In this document: positions 10,858 through 24,200 of the stretch, piece after piece
Layout: every line of letters begins with the position of its first letter
Numbering within the stretch: position 1 is the stretch's first letter
DNA from: Pisolithus tinctorius
Lineage: Eukaryota > Basidiomycota > Agaricomycetes > Boletales > Pisolithaceae
Length of the DNA stretch: 64,000 bases
Assembly (NCBI GenBank): GCA_024663395.1
Contig: JANFAH010000047.1
Span: forward strand, 434,001 to 498,000
Reading direction: 5' to 3'
Translations under genes and position numbers: made by a program
Notes under the pieces: model-generated
The model's database searches: none
The model's input: the letters and a program-made list of their open reading frames with translations, nothing else
What the model was told of the DNA's origin: nothing

Positions 10858-11889
10858 ACTAGAGAAGAGGAGGGTCGTTAGATCCCCGAAAAGAATATTT
10901 GAGGAGAGAGATGCTCGTACATGATGGTTGTTGAATCTGTGGTGGTCAAGTAAACTAAAGGAAAACGAGCAAGCAATGGGCTGCTTTTATATGTTAACCA
11001 CAGTTCATCCAGTGCTAGATAGTATAAGCGGGCTTCGTCATAATTTGGCTGGCCGTACGCACTGCCGTTACATCTTCAACGTGATGTTGGAGTTGGGTCC
11101 TCTTGACCTGGCACGTGTATTCGCCAGAACTGCTCTTCAAATTGGTAAGGAATGGCCGAAGCGATGAAACCAGCGCACGGGTACTTTGAAATGGTAAAGA
11201 TCATGCAGGGATCCACAACACATGTCAACAGAAATTGTGCGAAGATCGCAAAGGCTCCGAGGGCGTTCTGACGGGCTCCACAAGTCAAGCAAGACTTCCA
11301 CAGAAATTGGGCAATGTGGAACCGGGAGAATAGGAGAGAAGAGCGAGCTCGTACACCAACTTCGATGTACCCCGTATGGTCAAGTTTGTATTTCATTCGT
11401 TGGCTCCCAGGATAGTGCGATAACGAGTTGCGTTGTACTGCGATCAAGGGGGGAACCGAAAGAAGTGGGGTACCTGTTTAATGAAATCCAACGAAGTACT
11501 GGCCAGGTTCCCTGAAGGGATATGGGCTTTGTGGTGTTTTACATCGCCGCACGTTGTCGCTTCTGGAGGGATTTTGTGGGGTACTTCCCTGACCCTAGAC
11601 CATGTTTGTGTCTGATGGGGAAAGCGAAGAGAAGGACGTGCACAGACCTGCACACATGTATGTGTAAAGATACAGTTCAAATAATTTCAACCGTCCGAGA
11701 GTTTTGATCATGTCAAAACCAATCGCGTTGGAGTACTTCAGGAATGTCTGATTTATGCCTCTACGTGAGTGAAGGCACCACTCACCTTCCAGGTGGTAAA
11801 TAACAATTCTTAGATATCATAAGCAATGCAAAGCGAAGCAGTAGACAAACATGCATACAGACACAAAATTTTAATCTCAAAATTACGCC
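10858..11889. other. intergenic, no gene recognised
   Basis: A 123-codon minus-strand frame (11076-11447) contains a hydrophobic stretch (GAFAIFAQFLLTCVV) but lacks family features and overlaps plus-strand frames. The right end should include the 3' untranslated region of the kinesin gene. Confidence 0.4.
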
Positions 11890-14777
11890 CTACAGTGGTA
11901 TATTCTCCTTTCGTCCAAGTACCTCTTTCAAGGGACTCTCAGCTCTCTTCCCCCCAACCTTTAGCTTGCTAGCTTCTACCTCAAAGCTCGCATCTTCCAC
12001 AATGCTCCAATCCTCTTCCGGCGTTTGATCCAACAACCTCGGCTGATTCCTCACATCCATTCTCATCGGCGATTCTTCCGGGATGGTGATAGTGTTGAGG
12101 TTCATACTGTGTCGGTTCTGTTGACGTTCAACAAAGGCTGTCGTTGCGCCGCCCGGGGTGGGTTTCGCAGGCTTCAGCTTCGAACTCAGGTTGCTTCCGG
12201 CACCCAAGCCTAGGGAATCGAATTTGCTGACGAATGCTGCCAATGCACGTCGTTCCTCCTCCAACTTTGTACGCGCTCGTTTCTCTTTCTCCAGTTGACG
12301 CACCAGTTCCGTCGCCCACGCCTCCTTCTCTTCTCGTTTTCGCACCTCGGCTTGCAGGCGCTCGCCCCACTCCCGCTCAACGTCTTCCTTGACTTGTCGG
12401 AGGGGCTCTCCGAGGTTATCTTCGTACCCGCGAACGACGATCTCGAGCTCTCTGATCGTCTTCTGCTGTTCGGCGATAAGTTTATCCTTTTCGGATTCAG
12501 GTGCGTCCGGTGAGATTTCTGGACGCGCTAGCAGGGCTGCCTCCAGAGACAAGATCTGATTCGATTGAGATTCAATCTGCCGGCGCGTGGCTAGAAGCTC
12601 TTGTTGGAGCTTTAAACAAGTTTGATCTTTAAATAAACGCAATAAGAGCGCAACATTGTGTACCACCCACCTGGTAAGGTGACATGTCGAAATCAACTTT
12701 GGAAGGGCTTGCTGGCCTCGATTCATCTCCCTTGTTCTCGTCGACGGATTGGCTCGTCAGGATGAGTTTGGTAAGTTGCTGTATCCTCGAATTGAGGTCC
12801 CTCATTGCCTTTGATTCGTCGACTTGCTGCAGATGTCACGTCCGTTCTTTGAGGAAACACCGAAGGCAGAGAAAAAAGAAGAGGTAACCTACTTCTCTTG
12901 CGCTCAGTCTTCTGTTCCGCGCTGGTGCCTCTGCTTCACGTTCTGCAAGCTTCTGCTTCAATTCTTCGATCTCCTTGCGGTACCGCTCGATAAGGGCTTC
13001 TGTGTCTACGACCTCCTTCTTCCTCGCATGTAATTGCACGCGTTTGATTCGTGCGGCGAACCCGAGAGTGCTAGTCGTCTCCGTAACAGCATTGGCGTCT
13101 GGGTTGACGGTACAGACGACACTGATGCGTGCATCACCCGAGAGGGAGGGTTGGAGTAGACGGGTAAGCTTGGAGTTGCGGTACGGTACGTGGTCGCTAT
13201 TTGCGTGTTAGGTTAACACTTAGCTCATGTACCGGGAGGTGATCTTACGTTTTGTTCTTTGCGGCGTTCTCCGCTAGTGTGCCGATGACGCTTCCTAAGG
13301 TGAGCAAGCTGTGGTTCGTTGAATAAGGTGAGATGGGAGGAGAATAGACAGGCTGACCTTGTGTTAATGTATTTGCCTTCCCGTGTCCGTTCCTTGTCTG
13401 AAGTTGCTTTTTCCGAGCCCGCCAAATCAATCAAACTCTATGGTGAAGGATCAACTCGTCTGAAGCATTTACCGAGAAAGTGACACTGACCAGAACAGAC
13501 ATCTGAACACTCCGGCCACCAATCGTCTGCAACCGCGTTCCGCCAGGAGTAGGTGGTCGTAAGCCCGGAGTTTGTCGTCCACTTGCCTCTGGTTTACCCT
13601 CGCCTCTTTCCCTGCTCTCAATCACAAGTCTAAACACGCTGTGACTTCTGCTGCTTCTTTCGTTCCAGTCCGTACTGGCGGTTCTTCGATGTCTTTCACC
13701 CCTCTCCATTACCTCCCGTACGCTCTTCAAACTGGTGACTACCTCTTCTCTTAGTGGAGACAATATGCCCTGTCCAATTAGTTGTACAGGCTGTGTTGCG
13801 GCCACAGAAGGTGGTGCGAGCAGATCATAAATGGTTTCGTTGTATATCTCGAGGTAGGAGCAGCGAAGGAGATATTCACGTGTAGACGTCCGACGGATGT
13901 GGGCAAAGACGTCCTTCATAGCACGAGGAATGATACCCGGCTGATCTTCATTTCCCGACTGTACGCGTGTGTAGGTGTCAGAGCAGTGAGCGGGTGCACA
14001 CGCGAAAACGCACAAGGGTAAATGTCTTTCCACTGGCAGTTTGCCCGTAGGCGAATATCACTGCATTGTAACCCTCCATGGCGGCACATACGTGACTTCT
14101 TGCGACAGCGTTGTAAACAGGTTTGTTCTCTGATCCTGTTAGGACCTCGTCAAAGTGAAATTCAGGAGGGGCATTCAGCGTTGACTTTGCATGTTGCGGA
14201 AAGAGTTTGATGCTTTTTGGTATTGATGTATCCCAAGCCTGGTGACCGGTCGTAGGGCGAATGCTGGGAGAAGGGTAAGAACGTTGCGGTCTCTCAAAGT
14301 GAGACGACGTATGTACCGAATAGATACGAGAACCTTGTCTTCCTTTCCATAGTCAGGTGTTTGACTGTCATCTTCCAAGTCCCCTGACACATCTCCGGGC
14401 TCAACAGTCTGATAGTCTACGAGCACCTCCTCCGGATCGACTCTGCTGACATCCATAGACATGTCGCCTGGACTCATGAAAATGGCGGGATTTGGACTCG
14501 TGCCGCGTGGCGTGGAGGGTGTCTTTGGCCGTGTGCCATCGTAGGATGATGCTTTAGGTGGTGACCCAGGAACAGGGGAAAGCAATACGGGTGAGGAAGA
14601 CTTGTTGGTTCGGAGGCGCGACTCTGCTGATAATGCTGCCTTGTATTTTTTGGCTGTTGTTCCGAGGATGGATGGTGTGGTAGCCCGGGGAATGTCTGAG
14701 CTCGATGAAACGGATGCTGGTCGCCTGGGCGTGAAGGGGACGGCGCGGGCGAGTTTGGATGTCGACGGTGTAATCAT
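11890..14777 (-). CDS. Kinesin motor, Kip2/kinesin-7 (CENP-E-like) family
   Basis: This is a microtubule-based ATPase motor with several introns. A Ser/Pro-rich N-terminal extension of about 150 residues precedes the motor, which starts KVLVSIR. Next come the P-loop IFAYGQTASGKTFTL (about 14015-14065), YLEIYNETIYDLL, switch I NERSSRSHSVF, switch II LIDLAGSEKATSD, YINTSLLTLGSVI and RNSKLTRLLQPSLSGDA. A neck and coiled-coil tail follow (RYRKEIEELKQKLAERE; LTKLILTSQ; a long Glu/Lys/Arg-rich helix), ending GRKENIPL at 11890. Kip2-type motors act at growing microtubule plus ends. I chose ATG 14777 (MITPSTSKLARAVPF); an in-frame ATG at 14891 would add 38 residues. A P-loop-less inverted copy lies at 8640-9700. 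Confidence 0.92.
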
Positions 14778-15256
14778 ACTGGCTTGTTGATATTTCTTCC
14801 TTGCGCTGACCGGCCAGGCGCAGGTCCACTCAACCCTGGGAACTTCTTCGACGCGCAGACGCGTCGGACTGGTCACGTGCACGATAGTCATGTCAAACTC
14901 AAAATATGCTTCCGCGCCAGAAAAGGCAAGTCACTTGTCACCCCTGTCTGATGGAATTCATAGCCGAGTGAAGATTGTGGCGGTCAGACGTTCAGAAATC
15001 TTCTAGTTTGAGGACACCTGACGAGACTAACGCTGTCGAAGTAGCTCGCATGCTGAAACCCTAACACTCGTTTAGTAAGTAACTGCAAGCGCAATCGACA
15101 AACTTCAGGACTTGGCATTTGTCATTTCGGAGGATGCTAAAGTTGCAGCCGACGAGCGGATTGAAAATCGACTTTACCCTGAGTCGCTCGCGACTCGGAA
15201 CCAGACCAGACCAAATCAGATGTCTCGATAAGTAGGTTCGCGTACATAAAAAAAGA
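14778..15256. other. divergent upstream region of kinesin and next gene
   Basis: The region between the kinesin start and the plus-strand gene beginning near 15257. It holds no convincing gene; a minus-strand frame at 15061-15315 is featureless. It is not part of the duplicated segment, because homology to the kinesin relic ends just inside the coding region. Confidence 0.4.
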
Positions 15257-17020
15257 ATGTTGTCGATAGGCCGGGGTCTGAGGCAGACCTTCACGCTAGA
15301 GCTAGACGTGCCCACACGACCTGGAGGTATGTACGCATTCTACGGATAAGATCAACTGTGCCATCATCTGCTTGCTTTTCAGGTACTGGCGGACACCATT
15401 TCTCATTACTCGTCGGTTTTCCGGGGACTTGGGACCAGTGTTACTCGAGACGCGGACAGGTTGAAGCACTCCGAAAAGGAGCTCCGCAAACTTCACGAAG
15501 CCCAACACGCACACTACGAGGCAATCGGGGAAAACGGGGTCGTTGAACTGTGCAGTTGGTCGATTTCAAAATACTCTGCGTAACCGCCATCTGAAAGGTG
15601 AGATCAGTTACCAAGGTGGACCGTTGAGCCCAACCGTTGATGCACCAGCCTCCAGTCGACGATGGAAATAAGTCATATCACATTCCCGTTGTTAGGGGCA
15701 TGTGCCATTGAAAACTTTCATGCTGTATGTGGTCCCTGTCTTCAGCCCACTATTGTCGAGCTCCCAACCGAACTTGGAAACGTGGTGGAACGCGTACTGA
15801 AGGTTCTCTCTGCTGGCTTGGAACACAGACCATACCCTGCACCAATCCCGACAGAACTCCTGTTTGGGATATGTCTTGCCCTTCAGGGTAATGGCGACGC
15901 GGATGGTCCTGTCCTCTCTATAATACCTCGCGTTCTATCTAAACTACGACCATGGAGGCTCCTGGACGAAAAGATCAGGTGCACCTCTCGAGGGCTTCAT
16001 GCGTTGGCCTTAGAGTTGGCCAACATTCGACAGGAAGGTGCACCACGCCAGGCCGCTTCGAAAGAGGCATCCATATATCCCCCTCACCAAAACGTCGAAG
16101 GAATTCATTTGGAGCAGACCGAGAAGGAAAACCCCAAACCGCTTGAGATGACAGCTCTTAGTCGTAATGAAGACATACCGTGGCCAGGGCTAGCAGATAC
16201 ACCGTCCTACCGTGCCGTGATTAACCCGAGTCACAAAAGCAAACCAAGACTCTCCATTAGTCCCCGCTCAATCAACTCCCGATTACCACATCGACGAACT
16301 AGCAGCTCCGAATACCGGAGCGGATGTGCCGCTTGTCGTCAACCGCGCGGTTCATCTGCTTCGCCTCCACAAAGCCCCCTTGCTGAGCGGGAGCCAATAC
16401 CTAACACGCGAACGGGTGCCCCTTTTGTGGGACGGGCCGGTGCCCTATCGGAGTGCCAATATCCAAAGAAGCCTTCCACGATGCGTAGCACGGACATTGA
16501 TGAGAACACTCCAACACCCCCGCCGAGACCGGCGAGCATTAATTCAAGCGTTGGACTACAGCGTCCACCTACGCCTTCCAAAGCATCCTTCACTTCGCCG
16601 AGACCGTGCATGACATCTCGCGTTCGGTCCCCTTCAACGACTACCGCTAGCAAACCACAGACGTATCCTAGCCATCCTCGGACCCACGAAATTGGCTCCC
16701 ATCAAAACGAGGGTGTTAGCCGGCGAGCTAGTGGTCGTGCTCCGTCGAATAGTTGCCGCTCCAGAGCGCAGAACGTTTCTCACGCTCAGATTCGACGTGT
16801 CGGCGCGTTCACCGTCTCCGAGTCCGGATTTCGTGGACGTTCACCAGGAACCACCACCGAACTTCAAGACAGAACCAACCGGTTGTCCTCAGCTTCTGAC
16901 TCTAGACGCAGGACTTCCATGTGTATCGACCGGCGGTTCTTTCGACAATCACTTCAGCCAGTACGAAGAATAAGTGCAGGTGATCCCAAATGTAACTATG
17001 CGGGAGTCGCTCTTCACTAA
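15257..17020 (+). CDS. hypothetical protein: coiled coil plus Ser/Pro/Arg-rich tail
   Basis: The first likely exon starts at ATG 15257 (MLSIGRGLRQTFTLELDVP) with a GTATGT donor. A second exon after TTTTCAG (about 15383) reads ISHYSSVFRGLGTSVTRDAD and a coiled-coil-like KHSEKELRKLHEAQHAHYEA. A long frame then runs to TAA 17020. Its first 130 residues are helical (GNVVERVLKVLSAG, LLFGICLALQGN, LHALALELANIRQ), followed by about 300 residues rich in Ser, Pro, Arg and Thr, probably disordered. I do not recognise the family. The joins are unresolved: exon 1 ends in phase 1, whereas the coiled-coil frame needs phase 0, and that frame meets a stop near 15586. Either the model needs another exon or the gene is damaged. 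Confidence 0.5.
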
Positions 17021-17315
17021 GGGACACCACTGGTCTGGGTTCGCCACTCGCATGCCTGAGATGACCCAATCTTGATGACTTAATGAACTGGACCTGTACT
17101 TACGCCCCTCCCATGACCCAAACGTTTCTTCATGACTGGAATGATTCGATTTCTGTTGCTCTGGTTTGATGAAGATATCAATATACTATAACCAAGGGCA
17201 AATAACCAGACACCAAGAACTAGCGGATGTAACCAGAATGTATGTAGATAGATAACGTACAAATGCAGAATAGTGATACATGAAAATCATAAGTGTACCA
17301 GCATCAAGAAATGGG

Positions 17316-18959
17316 CTACTTCTTGTTCTTGGTCTTCTTGCTCCCCGACGATTCCGCTTTCCCTTCAGCCTTACGTTTCGTTCCCGTCTTCGAAGCTTTT
17401 CCCTTTCCCTCAACAATCTTACTCTGACCCTTGGAACTCTTTCCCCGACCTTTGACTTCTTTGTCATCTGTCTCTTTGGGTTTAATGGTGAAAAATCCGT
17501 CGAGGCGCCCTTGTTGTTTGGAGCTAAGACATTTCTGGAGTTTCTCCGCTCCTTTCCGAACGCGATCCTCACTGCAAGGGACATCAGATTGGAATGTCAC
17601 TGGACGAAGAAATGCGTTTACGAACTTGAACCCCTTTTCGGTCACCAGGAACTGTACAAGACCCTCGATGTCTGGATCTTTCCACTCGAGCTGGGTACTG
17701 GAATTAGCATATCAAAAAGAATAACCCCTAGCGGAATTAATACCTCCACTTCCGAAGCTGGTATGACGTCCGGACTCTCGAACAATTTCTTCGCTTCTTC
17801 CCATGGCCAGTCTTCTGGGACGTGAACTCCACCTTTCTTCTTTTTTGTCCCATCCTCAGCGTCAGCTGCCTTTTCTTCTTTTTCAGCTTGTCTGGTCGAA
17901 GAGAAGAGAGATATTAGCGCTGGACCTCGATCAGCTCAGGTGCGTACTTTTCTCGCAGGTGCTCAACAACGCCTTTTAGTCCACCGAACTCCCTGATCAA
18001 TTTTAACGCGTTCTTTGGACCAATGCCTCTTATAGGCTCCAAATAATCGCAACCCAGCAGAATGCACAGATCAATGAACTGTTCACCCACGTAAGATCAA
18101 CACCTCTCCAAGAAAGATGTATCGAAATACGAACTTCTGACATGTTCATTTGTAGTCCTTCAAGGACTTTCTGAAGTTGAATTTCCGATATAGGCGCCTT
18201 TTTAGCCTCGGAAAAGGTAAGGTGGCGGAATAGGATAGGAGTGTTGAATGTTAGAGTATCCATGTCCTCCGAGCCAGCTGCATAAACCTGAATCATTACT
18301 CAATAACCAAGAAACATAACATCAGATCCGCAGGCCAACCTTTCCACCTCGTGCTAGTTCCGCACACTGTGCTTCTGCTTCTGACGGGGCCTGTAATGGA
18401 CATGTCTCAATGAACACTTAGTTGTTCGACAATCGGAAAGCCTACGATGACCACGGGAATCCCCATCAACCTTAGAAGCTTTTGACACTCCTCGTTATGT
18501 TCTCTAGTAACTTTGACGGTCCGTCTGGTAAACCTCTCTACATCCTCCGCTGTGCCTGTTTCCTTCGCTTCCTCCCCCTCCGCCTTGGCTTCTTCTCTCC
18601 TCTCAAGTCGTTTAGACAGCTGGAGACAGTCAGAATATTGACACTTCCATATGATATATACCACCCACCACTCCAGCCTTCAGTTCCGGAGGCCGCCCAT
18701 CGAATACATATGCTGGCTTAATACCGTTCTCGGCGATCCTGATAGTCCTATAGAAGAACCCCATCAAATGGCTTGTCGTTTCACCTGCGTCATTTGTCAG
18801 CAATTCTCCGTCCTTCTGTCGTACGGCAATGAGGAATTGGTAGATGGACATCGACGCGTCAATGGCGACTTTGCGACCGAAGAGTGTTTTGATGTCGTGT
18901 TCGATGATTGCTTTGGGTGCATGCTCTGAGATGAGCGCAGTCAGACCCTTGATACCCAT
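17316..18959 (-). CDS. FEN1: Flap endonuclease 1 (FEN1/Rad27)
   Basis: This structure-specific 5' nuclease removes RNA-DNA flaps in Okazaki-fragment maturation and long-patch base excision repair. It starts [18 protein letters not shown] at 18959. The N-domain has [14 protein letters not shown] and [11 protein letters not shown]. The I-domain has the metal-binding acidic residues in [12 protein letters not shown] and [10 protein letters not shown], then [18 protein letters not shown] with the helix-hairpin-helix. The C-terminus has [12 protein letters not shown], the PCNA-binding PIP box QGRLDGFF, and a Lys/Ser-rich tail ending KKTKNKK. Seven or so short introns are visible; one with a GTTCGT donor splits EKGF-N-EDRVR. 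Length and motifs fit a complete, functional gene. It is divergent from the ADP/ATP carrier gene. Confidence 0.97.
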
Positions 18960-19680
18960 AATAAATGACGGTTGCCCGAGGGTTCAGAGCACGTAGGGAT
19001 ACTATGTAGCTTGCTGCCGAGTGGATAAACGAGCCAAGCGTGACGACACGCGTGTGTGACGCTGACGCGCTGTGACAATGATATCCCGTGCTCCGGATTC
19101 CGCCGTTCATCAGGTCCCCGAAACCTTCAGCCCGGATCAACGCATGATCGGTGTCGAGAGATTCCGTGCAGGGCACGCTCAGCGTGTTTCGAAACACTCC
19201 TCCTTGGGTCTGGGGCATGCCACAACGACAACCGTGCGTGCGATCACAGTATTTTTTCTCGTAGGTGACGGTACCGGCCACTCGCCCAAATATCGGTGCG
19301 TTTTGAAATGCTGGGGGAAGATACACTGTCACTAGGAGTATGAACTATCGACGTATTGTGGTGGCCGGATCGGAACGGTACCGATCAGTCTTCGCCAGTA
19401 GGACAGGTGTTCCTCAGCGCTCCGTGGAAGACCACAGCTATGAATCAAGCGTGCATCAACGTTCAATATTGAAAGGCCAATGGGATTGCTCATAACCAGA
19501 GAAGATGTCTCACAGCCTCGCACAGTTGCTCGTTGACGGCTTTGGCGCCTCCGGCATTCCTTCCGATAGTTCCCTATGGGCTGTGGGCACTACATATTAA
19601 GGTGTGGTGGTCGTTTGACAATATTCACTTTCACTCACTCCCCACTCAGTCCTAAGTGATTGGCTATTGCTTCGTCATCC
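18960..19680. promoter_or_regulatory. FEN1 / ADP-ATP carrier divergent promoter region
   Basis: A 721-bp gap lies between divergent starts. Overlapping short frames on both strands show no domain. Just upstream of the carrier ATG is a CT-rich stretch (TCACTTTCACTCACTCCCC, about 19626-19644), a common core-promoter feature of strongly expressed fungal genes. Specific factor sites cannot be called by eye. Confidence 0.4.
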
Positions 19681-21098
19681 ATGTCTGGACAGAAAACTCC
19701 GACACAGTCCAGCACTTTCCTCGGTGGGTCTACTGCTTCTGACAGCCCGGTTGTCTTCTTCTGATTTGCTATGCAGCCGACTTCCTGATGGGCGGGGTTG
19801 CTGCGACCATATCAAAGACAACGGCCGCTCCTATCGAGCGTGTCAAGTTATTGATACAGAACCAGGGCGCAATGATAGCGGCAGGCCGCTTAAGCTCTCC
19901 CTATAATGGTATTCTAGACTGCTTCAAGAAAACTCATGCGGAAGAAGGGCTAGCCAGCTGTACGCAATGATTTTGATTCCACCCTCCTGATCACGACCCA
20001 CTCGGCCATTTAGTTTGGAGAGGGAATGGTACCAATGTAGTCAGGTACTTTCCCACACAGGCTTTGAACTTCGCGTTCAAGGATGATTTCAAGCGGAGAC
20101 TTGGATACAAGAAGGCTGATGGATTTGGCTTGTGGGTCTTCGGTGAGTCCTATAGTAAAACATCAAATGCAGCGTACTGATGTCGTCCCACATAGGAAAT
20201 GTTGCCAGCGGTGCCGCTGCAGGAGCATCAAGCTCACTCTTCGTCTATTCGTTGGACTAGTATGTTTCTTCTTTGTGTCTTGAGGAAGACCGACGTTCTC
20301 TGCAGTGCCAGAACTCGACTTTCTGCTGACCTGAAGAATGTTGGAAAGGGAGGACAGCGTCAATACACTGGCCTCATCGATGTATACAGACAAACCCTAC
20401 GTTCTGATGGAATCGTGGGACTGTATCGAGGATTTGTCCCCAGTGTTCTTGGCATCATCGTTTACCGTGGTCTTTAGTAAGTTTGTCTCCTGTGTGCGTT
20501 GGTCGCTGAAGACGTAGGGCACAAGCTTCGGCGGCTACGATACGGTCAAAGACACTGTACTCGTTGGTCCTTTGAAAGGCAACTTTTTGGCGTCTTTTGC
20601 GGTGGGCTGGATGTGCACGACGGTCGGTGTTTTGTGTTTTTAGAATAATAAGAAGGCTTATATGATCACTCAGGGAGCGGCCTTGGCTTCATACCCCATG
20701 GACACCATTAGACGTCGGATGATGATGACAAGCGGAGAGAAGGTTTGCATCTCTTGCTGTAAAATACCCTCCACTCACTTGATAACTTCCGCTCTCCTTT
20801 TTGCACTCAGGTCCATTACAAGTCGTTTGTTGATGCTGGAAGACACATTGTTGCGAAGGAGGGGGCAAAGGCTCTCTTTAGTACGTTCTGTGAAGCATGT
20901 ACCACGAAACTGTTGTTATTGACGCATAAACCTCAGATGGCGCTGGTGCGAATATCTTGCGAGGTGTCGCAGCTGCAGGTGCATTGTCATTGTACGACAA
21001 GTAAGTAGCGTCGGGCTTTGAACACCCGTGTAATTAATGTTTTGCATAGATTCCAGGAGATTGCTTTGGGGCGTGTTTATACGGCGGGATCTTGTTGA
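19681..21098 (+). CDS. AAC: Mitochondrial ADP/ATP carrier
   Basis: This protein exchanges cytosolic ADP for matrix ATP across the mitochondrial inner membrane. It starts [13 protein letters not shown] at 19681 and has several short introns. Carrier repeat 1 reads [20 protein letters not shown] then [12 protein letters not shown]; repeat 2 has [20 protein letters not shown] and [10 protein letters not shown]; repeat 3 has [12 protein letters not shown] followed by the diagnostic RRRMMM of nucleotide carriers. The end is [21 protein letters not shown] at 21096. Joins are clean, for example LAS-F-WRGNG and GL-Y-FGGYD; the latter uses an AAG acceptor. Length is about 310 residues, normal for the family. 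Confidence 0.97.
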
Positions 21099-21293
21099 AC
21101 AGTGAGCTGGGTATGACGAGCAGAGATTTCATGCATTCATGTGCTACGTGTTACGTACTAGACATTCTATGATCATGCATAATGAAACGACAGGGGTTGT
21201 CCACCCCTGGACGGGGGGTCGTTACATTGGGTGGTTGTTCACTTGCTCTCTATACGAAGCTTGGCTGACGCCAGAAGGTACTGATGGGACCGT

Positions 21294-24200
21294 ATGAATT
21301 ATTCGACAATCACGGGTCAGACAGGCCTCGAGTCCAGCAGTCGGAAGAGACAGCGCCTTTCTTATGACGTGTCATCCAGCGATGCTGAAAGCGAGTCCTT
21401 GGCGGATCCGGGTACGTCCAGCGCGCATTGTCGTGCGTTCGTGTGGGCTCACGTCGGCCAACGCTGAAACGCCAGCCTCACCAGACATTCGGTCATATCA
21501 ACCGCTTTACGATGAGGTGGACCTCGAAGTTGCTTTGCGACAGCGCCTTCTGGCGACTATCGAGGGGCGTATTCAATGGGCTACCCTCTTACTGAACTCT
21601 TTGGAGAGCCAGAAAGAGACCGAGGCGTCTACACCAGCAACGGAGGTCGATGAATTCCAGGAAGCCGCACTCGATGCCCTCGACGCCCTGGAGGCCCCCT
21701 CATCCATCATATTCGACACAGCTGCTCCGGAAGAACCAGAAATGAGCCCTCGTTCATTCTCTCCCTTGGTCTCTGCGCCGCCGCCGCCGCCGCCTCAGCG
21801 AGTTTCGAAAACGCGAGCATCTCGCGTCCCGAAGCTCTCGCAACCCAAGAAACTACTTTACATTCGCTTGTCCCCCGATGGCTCAGAAGCGAATCAGCTA
21901 GCGATCCTTGCGTGCCCAACCTGTTCTCGCACACAATTCACAACCCTTCAAGGCCTTCTCAATCATGCGCGCTTGGCACACGGTATAGAATGGGCTAGTC
22001 ATGATGTGTGTATAACAGCATGCGCTCTCCCCGTTACCCCCGACGACGACGTTTGGAAGACGTATCAACAAGAAGGTGTAGAGGTACCTTGGGGTGGTAA
22101 TGTGGTCGGGCTTAGGAGGCTCTTCGAACGTGCAGTGGGCGTCGAGGGGCATTTCATCTCACCACCCGACGCCGACCAGCAACAGTTCACTCCGCAAGAT
22201 GCGGCCGCAATACCCAGTACCCTTCTCTCTCGCACTCTGGGCCTTCACGCCGACTCCCCATCGCTTGCGCCATTCCTCGGTAGAGCGCCAAAGAGGCGAT
22301 GTATTCACGTTCACGATGAAGAACAAGACGTAGATATAATCAGTATCGATGAGTATTCTCATCGACAAGTTACCATGCCACCCGTTAGTACAGAACGACA
22401 ACGGCCACAGTTCCGTATGACCTATCCCCACCGAAGTGCAGCACGGCCAGAACTCGACCTTGCTATTGACTTAGAGACAAAGGTAGCAGCTGAGACCGAA
22501 ACTACAGGCGCTGCCGGTCTTTTGCCTAATACCTTGGCATCTCGTTTTCACATCACGGCCCGCGTCCGTGTTGAAGACCGTAGCCTTTACCTTACTAAGG
22601 GTGAGTTTCTATGTCTTCTAGACAGTGTTCGGTTACTTTACCCTTCATACAGACCGTCAGACAAAGCTTAATTCTCCACACCAGTATCGATGGATGATCG
22701 CGGTGACAGCTCCTTCATATGTACGTATGCTCATGCAATGAACTCTGGCCCGATATAACTGTTATGTAGGCTTTGCCCTTAGCCTCCTACTTGACTCGCG
22801 TCACTGTCTTTCCGCCTGTTACTGTGTCTCCAGTGCCGCTGACTGTAGATAAGCAACCCTTTGCGGTCATTGGCACCGCGGATGATCCCTTCTTAGCTAA
22901 GGTATTCTTGGAATGGATCGGGGGTGGGAGAATGGAGATTGAACACTGGGTCGATGTATGTCAAACGTCACGGTCCGTATCCTATCGGTGCTCATCACAC
23001 CCCTAGCTTGATCCATCTAAGTCTTCCACCTCAGTCCTGGGTTCTGACGAGATGATTGATGTCGAGGTTGACCGCAACGTCACTCTTCTCCCTGTGTCCA
23101 GCGGAGCTCTGCCACCACTACCCTCACTCGATCGGCAGCTCAGTCCTGATTCATTTATAGCACCTCCTGACCTGTCTGGAAGCCGAGCTAGCGTTGGCCC
23201 GAGTGAATACCGTAAGTAAATCACTTCATAGCTATAAAACACCAGTCAATCTTCAATGCCGTAGCCCATGAACAGATCCTCAGGTCCTTGCTCCCAAGGG
23301 CACCGATGACGGCGAAAGGTCCGTGAGTCTCTCGCATCCCGATACGCTTGAAGTTTACCTTCTCTCAGATGTGAAACCGAGGAGCAACATTCGTGTACCT
23401 TACAAACTAGTACCAAGCACGGGCCACCTTTTGGCTCTCTTACCAGGGAAGCGGAAAGCCATCGAGGTGGGTTGACGATTCTGATACCTGGGGTGTTGTA
23501 TTGATCGAGGAATCAAGTGGGCACGGGCACGCGCGCTACACGGCCTTTACATGGAGCACGCTGCCTCAACTTCATCTCCACATATTCCACTAACTGTTGG
23601 TGATGTGTACGCTTGGCTGGAAGACACGCCCCTCTTTCCGAGGCCGACTTCCTCGGCGGTACCGATGGAGGTGAAAAAGAAGGCGAAAGAGAAAGAGAAG
23701 GAAGGAACACCAATGGTCGGCGACCTTCCATGTCCTGTTTGTGGTATCAAACAGCGATTGCACCCAGAGTACGAGGTTAAGCCTGAGGAGGGCGCTCGCG
23801 GCTGGACATGTGCAGTCGTTCCCCGCCATGATCAAGAGCGGCTCGAAAAACCTCCCCTGGTCGATTTAAGCGTGGCCTTTGCGTCTCGAGATCAACTCGA
23901 GCGGGCCATTTATGGTCCACCGTCACCTGCCGGCAATGAGAATGCAGAGCAGAGCAACAGTGTTGCTCTACATACGCTACCTGCTTTCCGGTATTCGCCA
24001 CACGATATAATAACCCTCTCACCCCCCGAGCTCATTCTGGCTGTTCAAAAAAGTGTTGGAGAGATTCGTCTTTCACACTTTCCATGCGAATCTTCCAACC
24101 GAGGTTTCTTGGCGTCGAAAGAAGTCGTGGAGCAAAATCTCGCCCCATCGGCTTTATTGTCAGCAGTACTGAAACCCTTCATATCCGCTCTTATTCGTCC

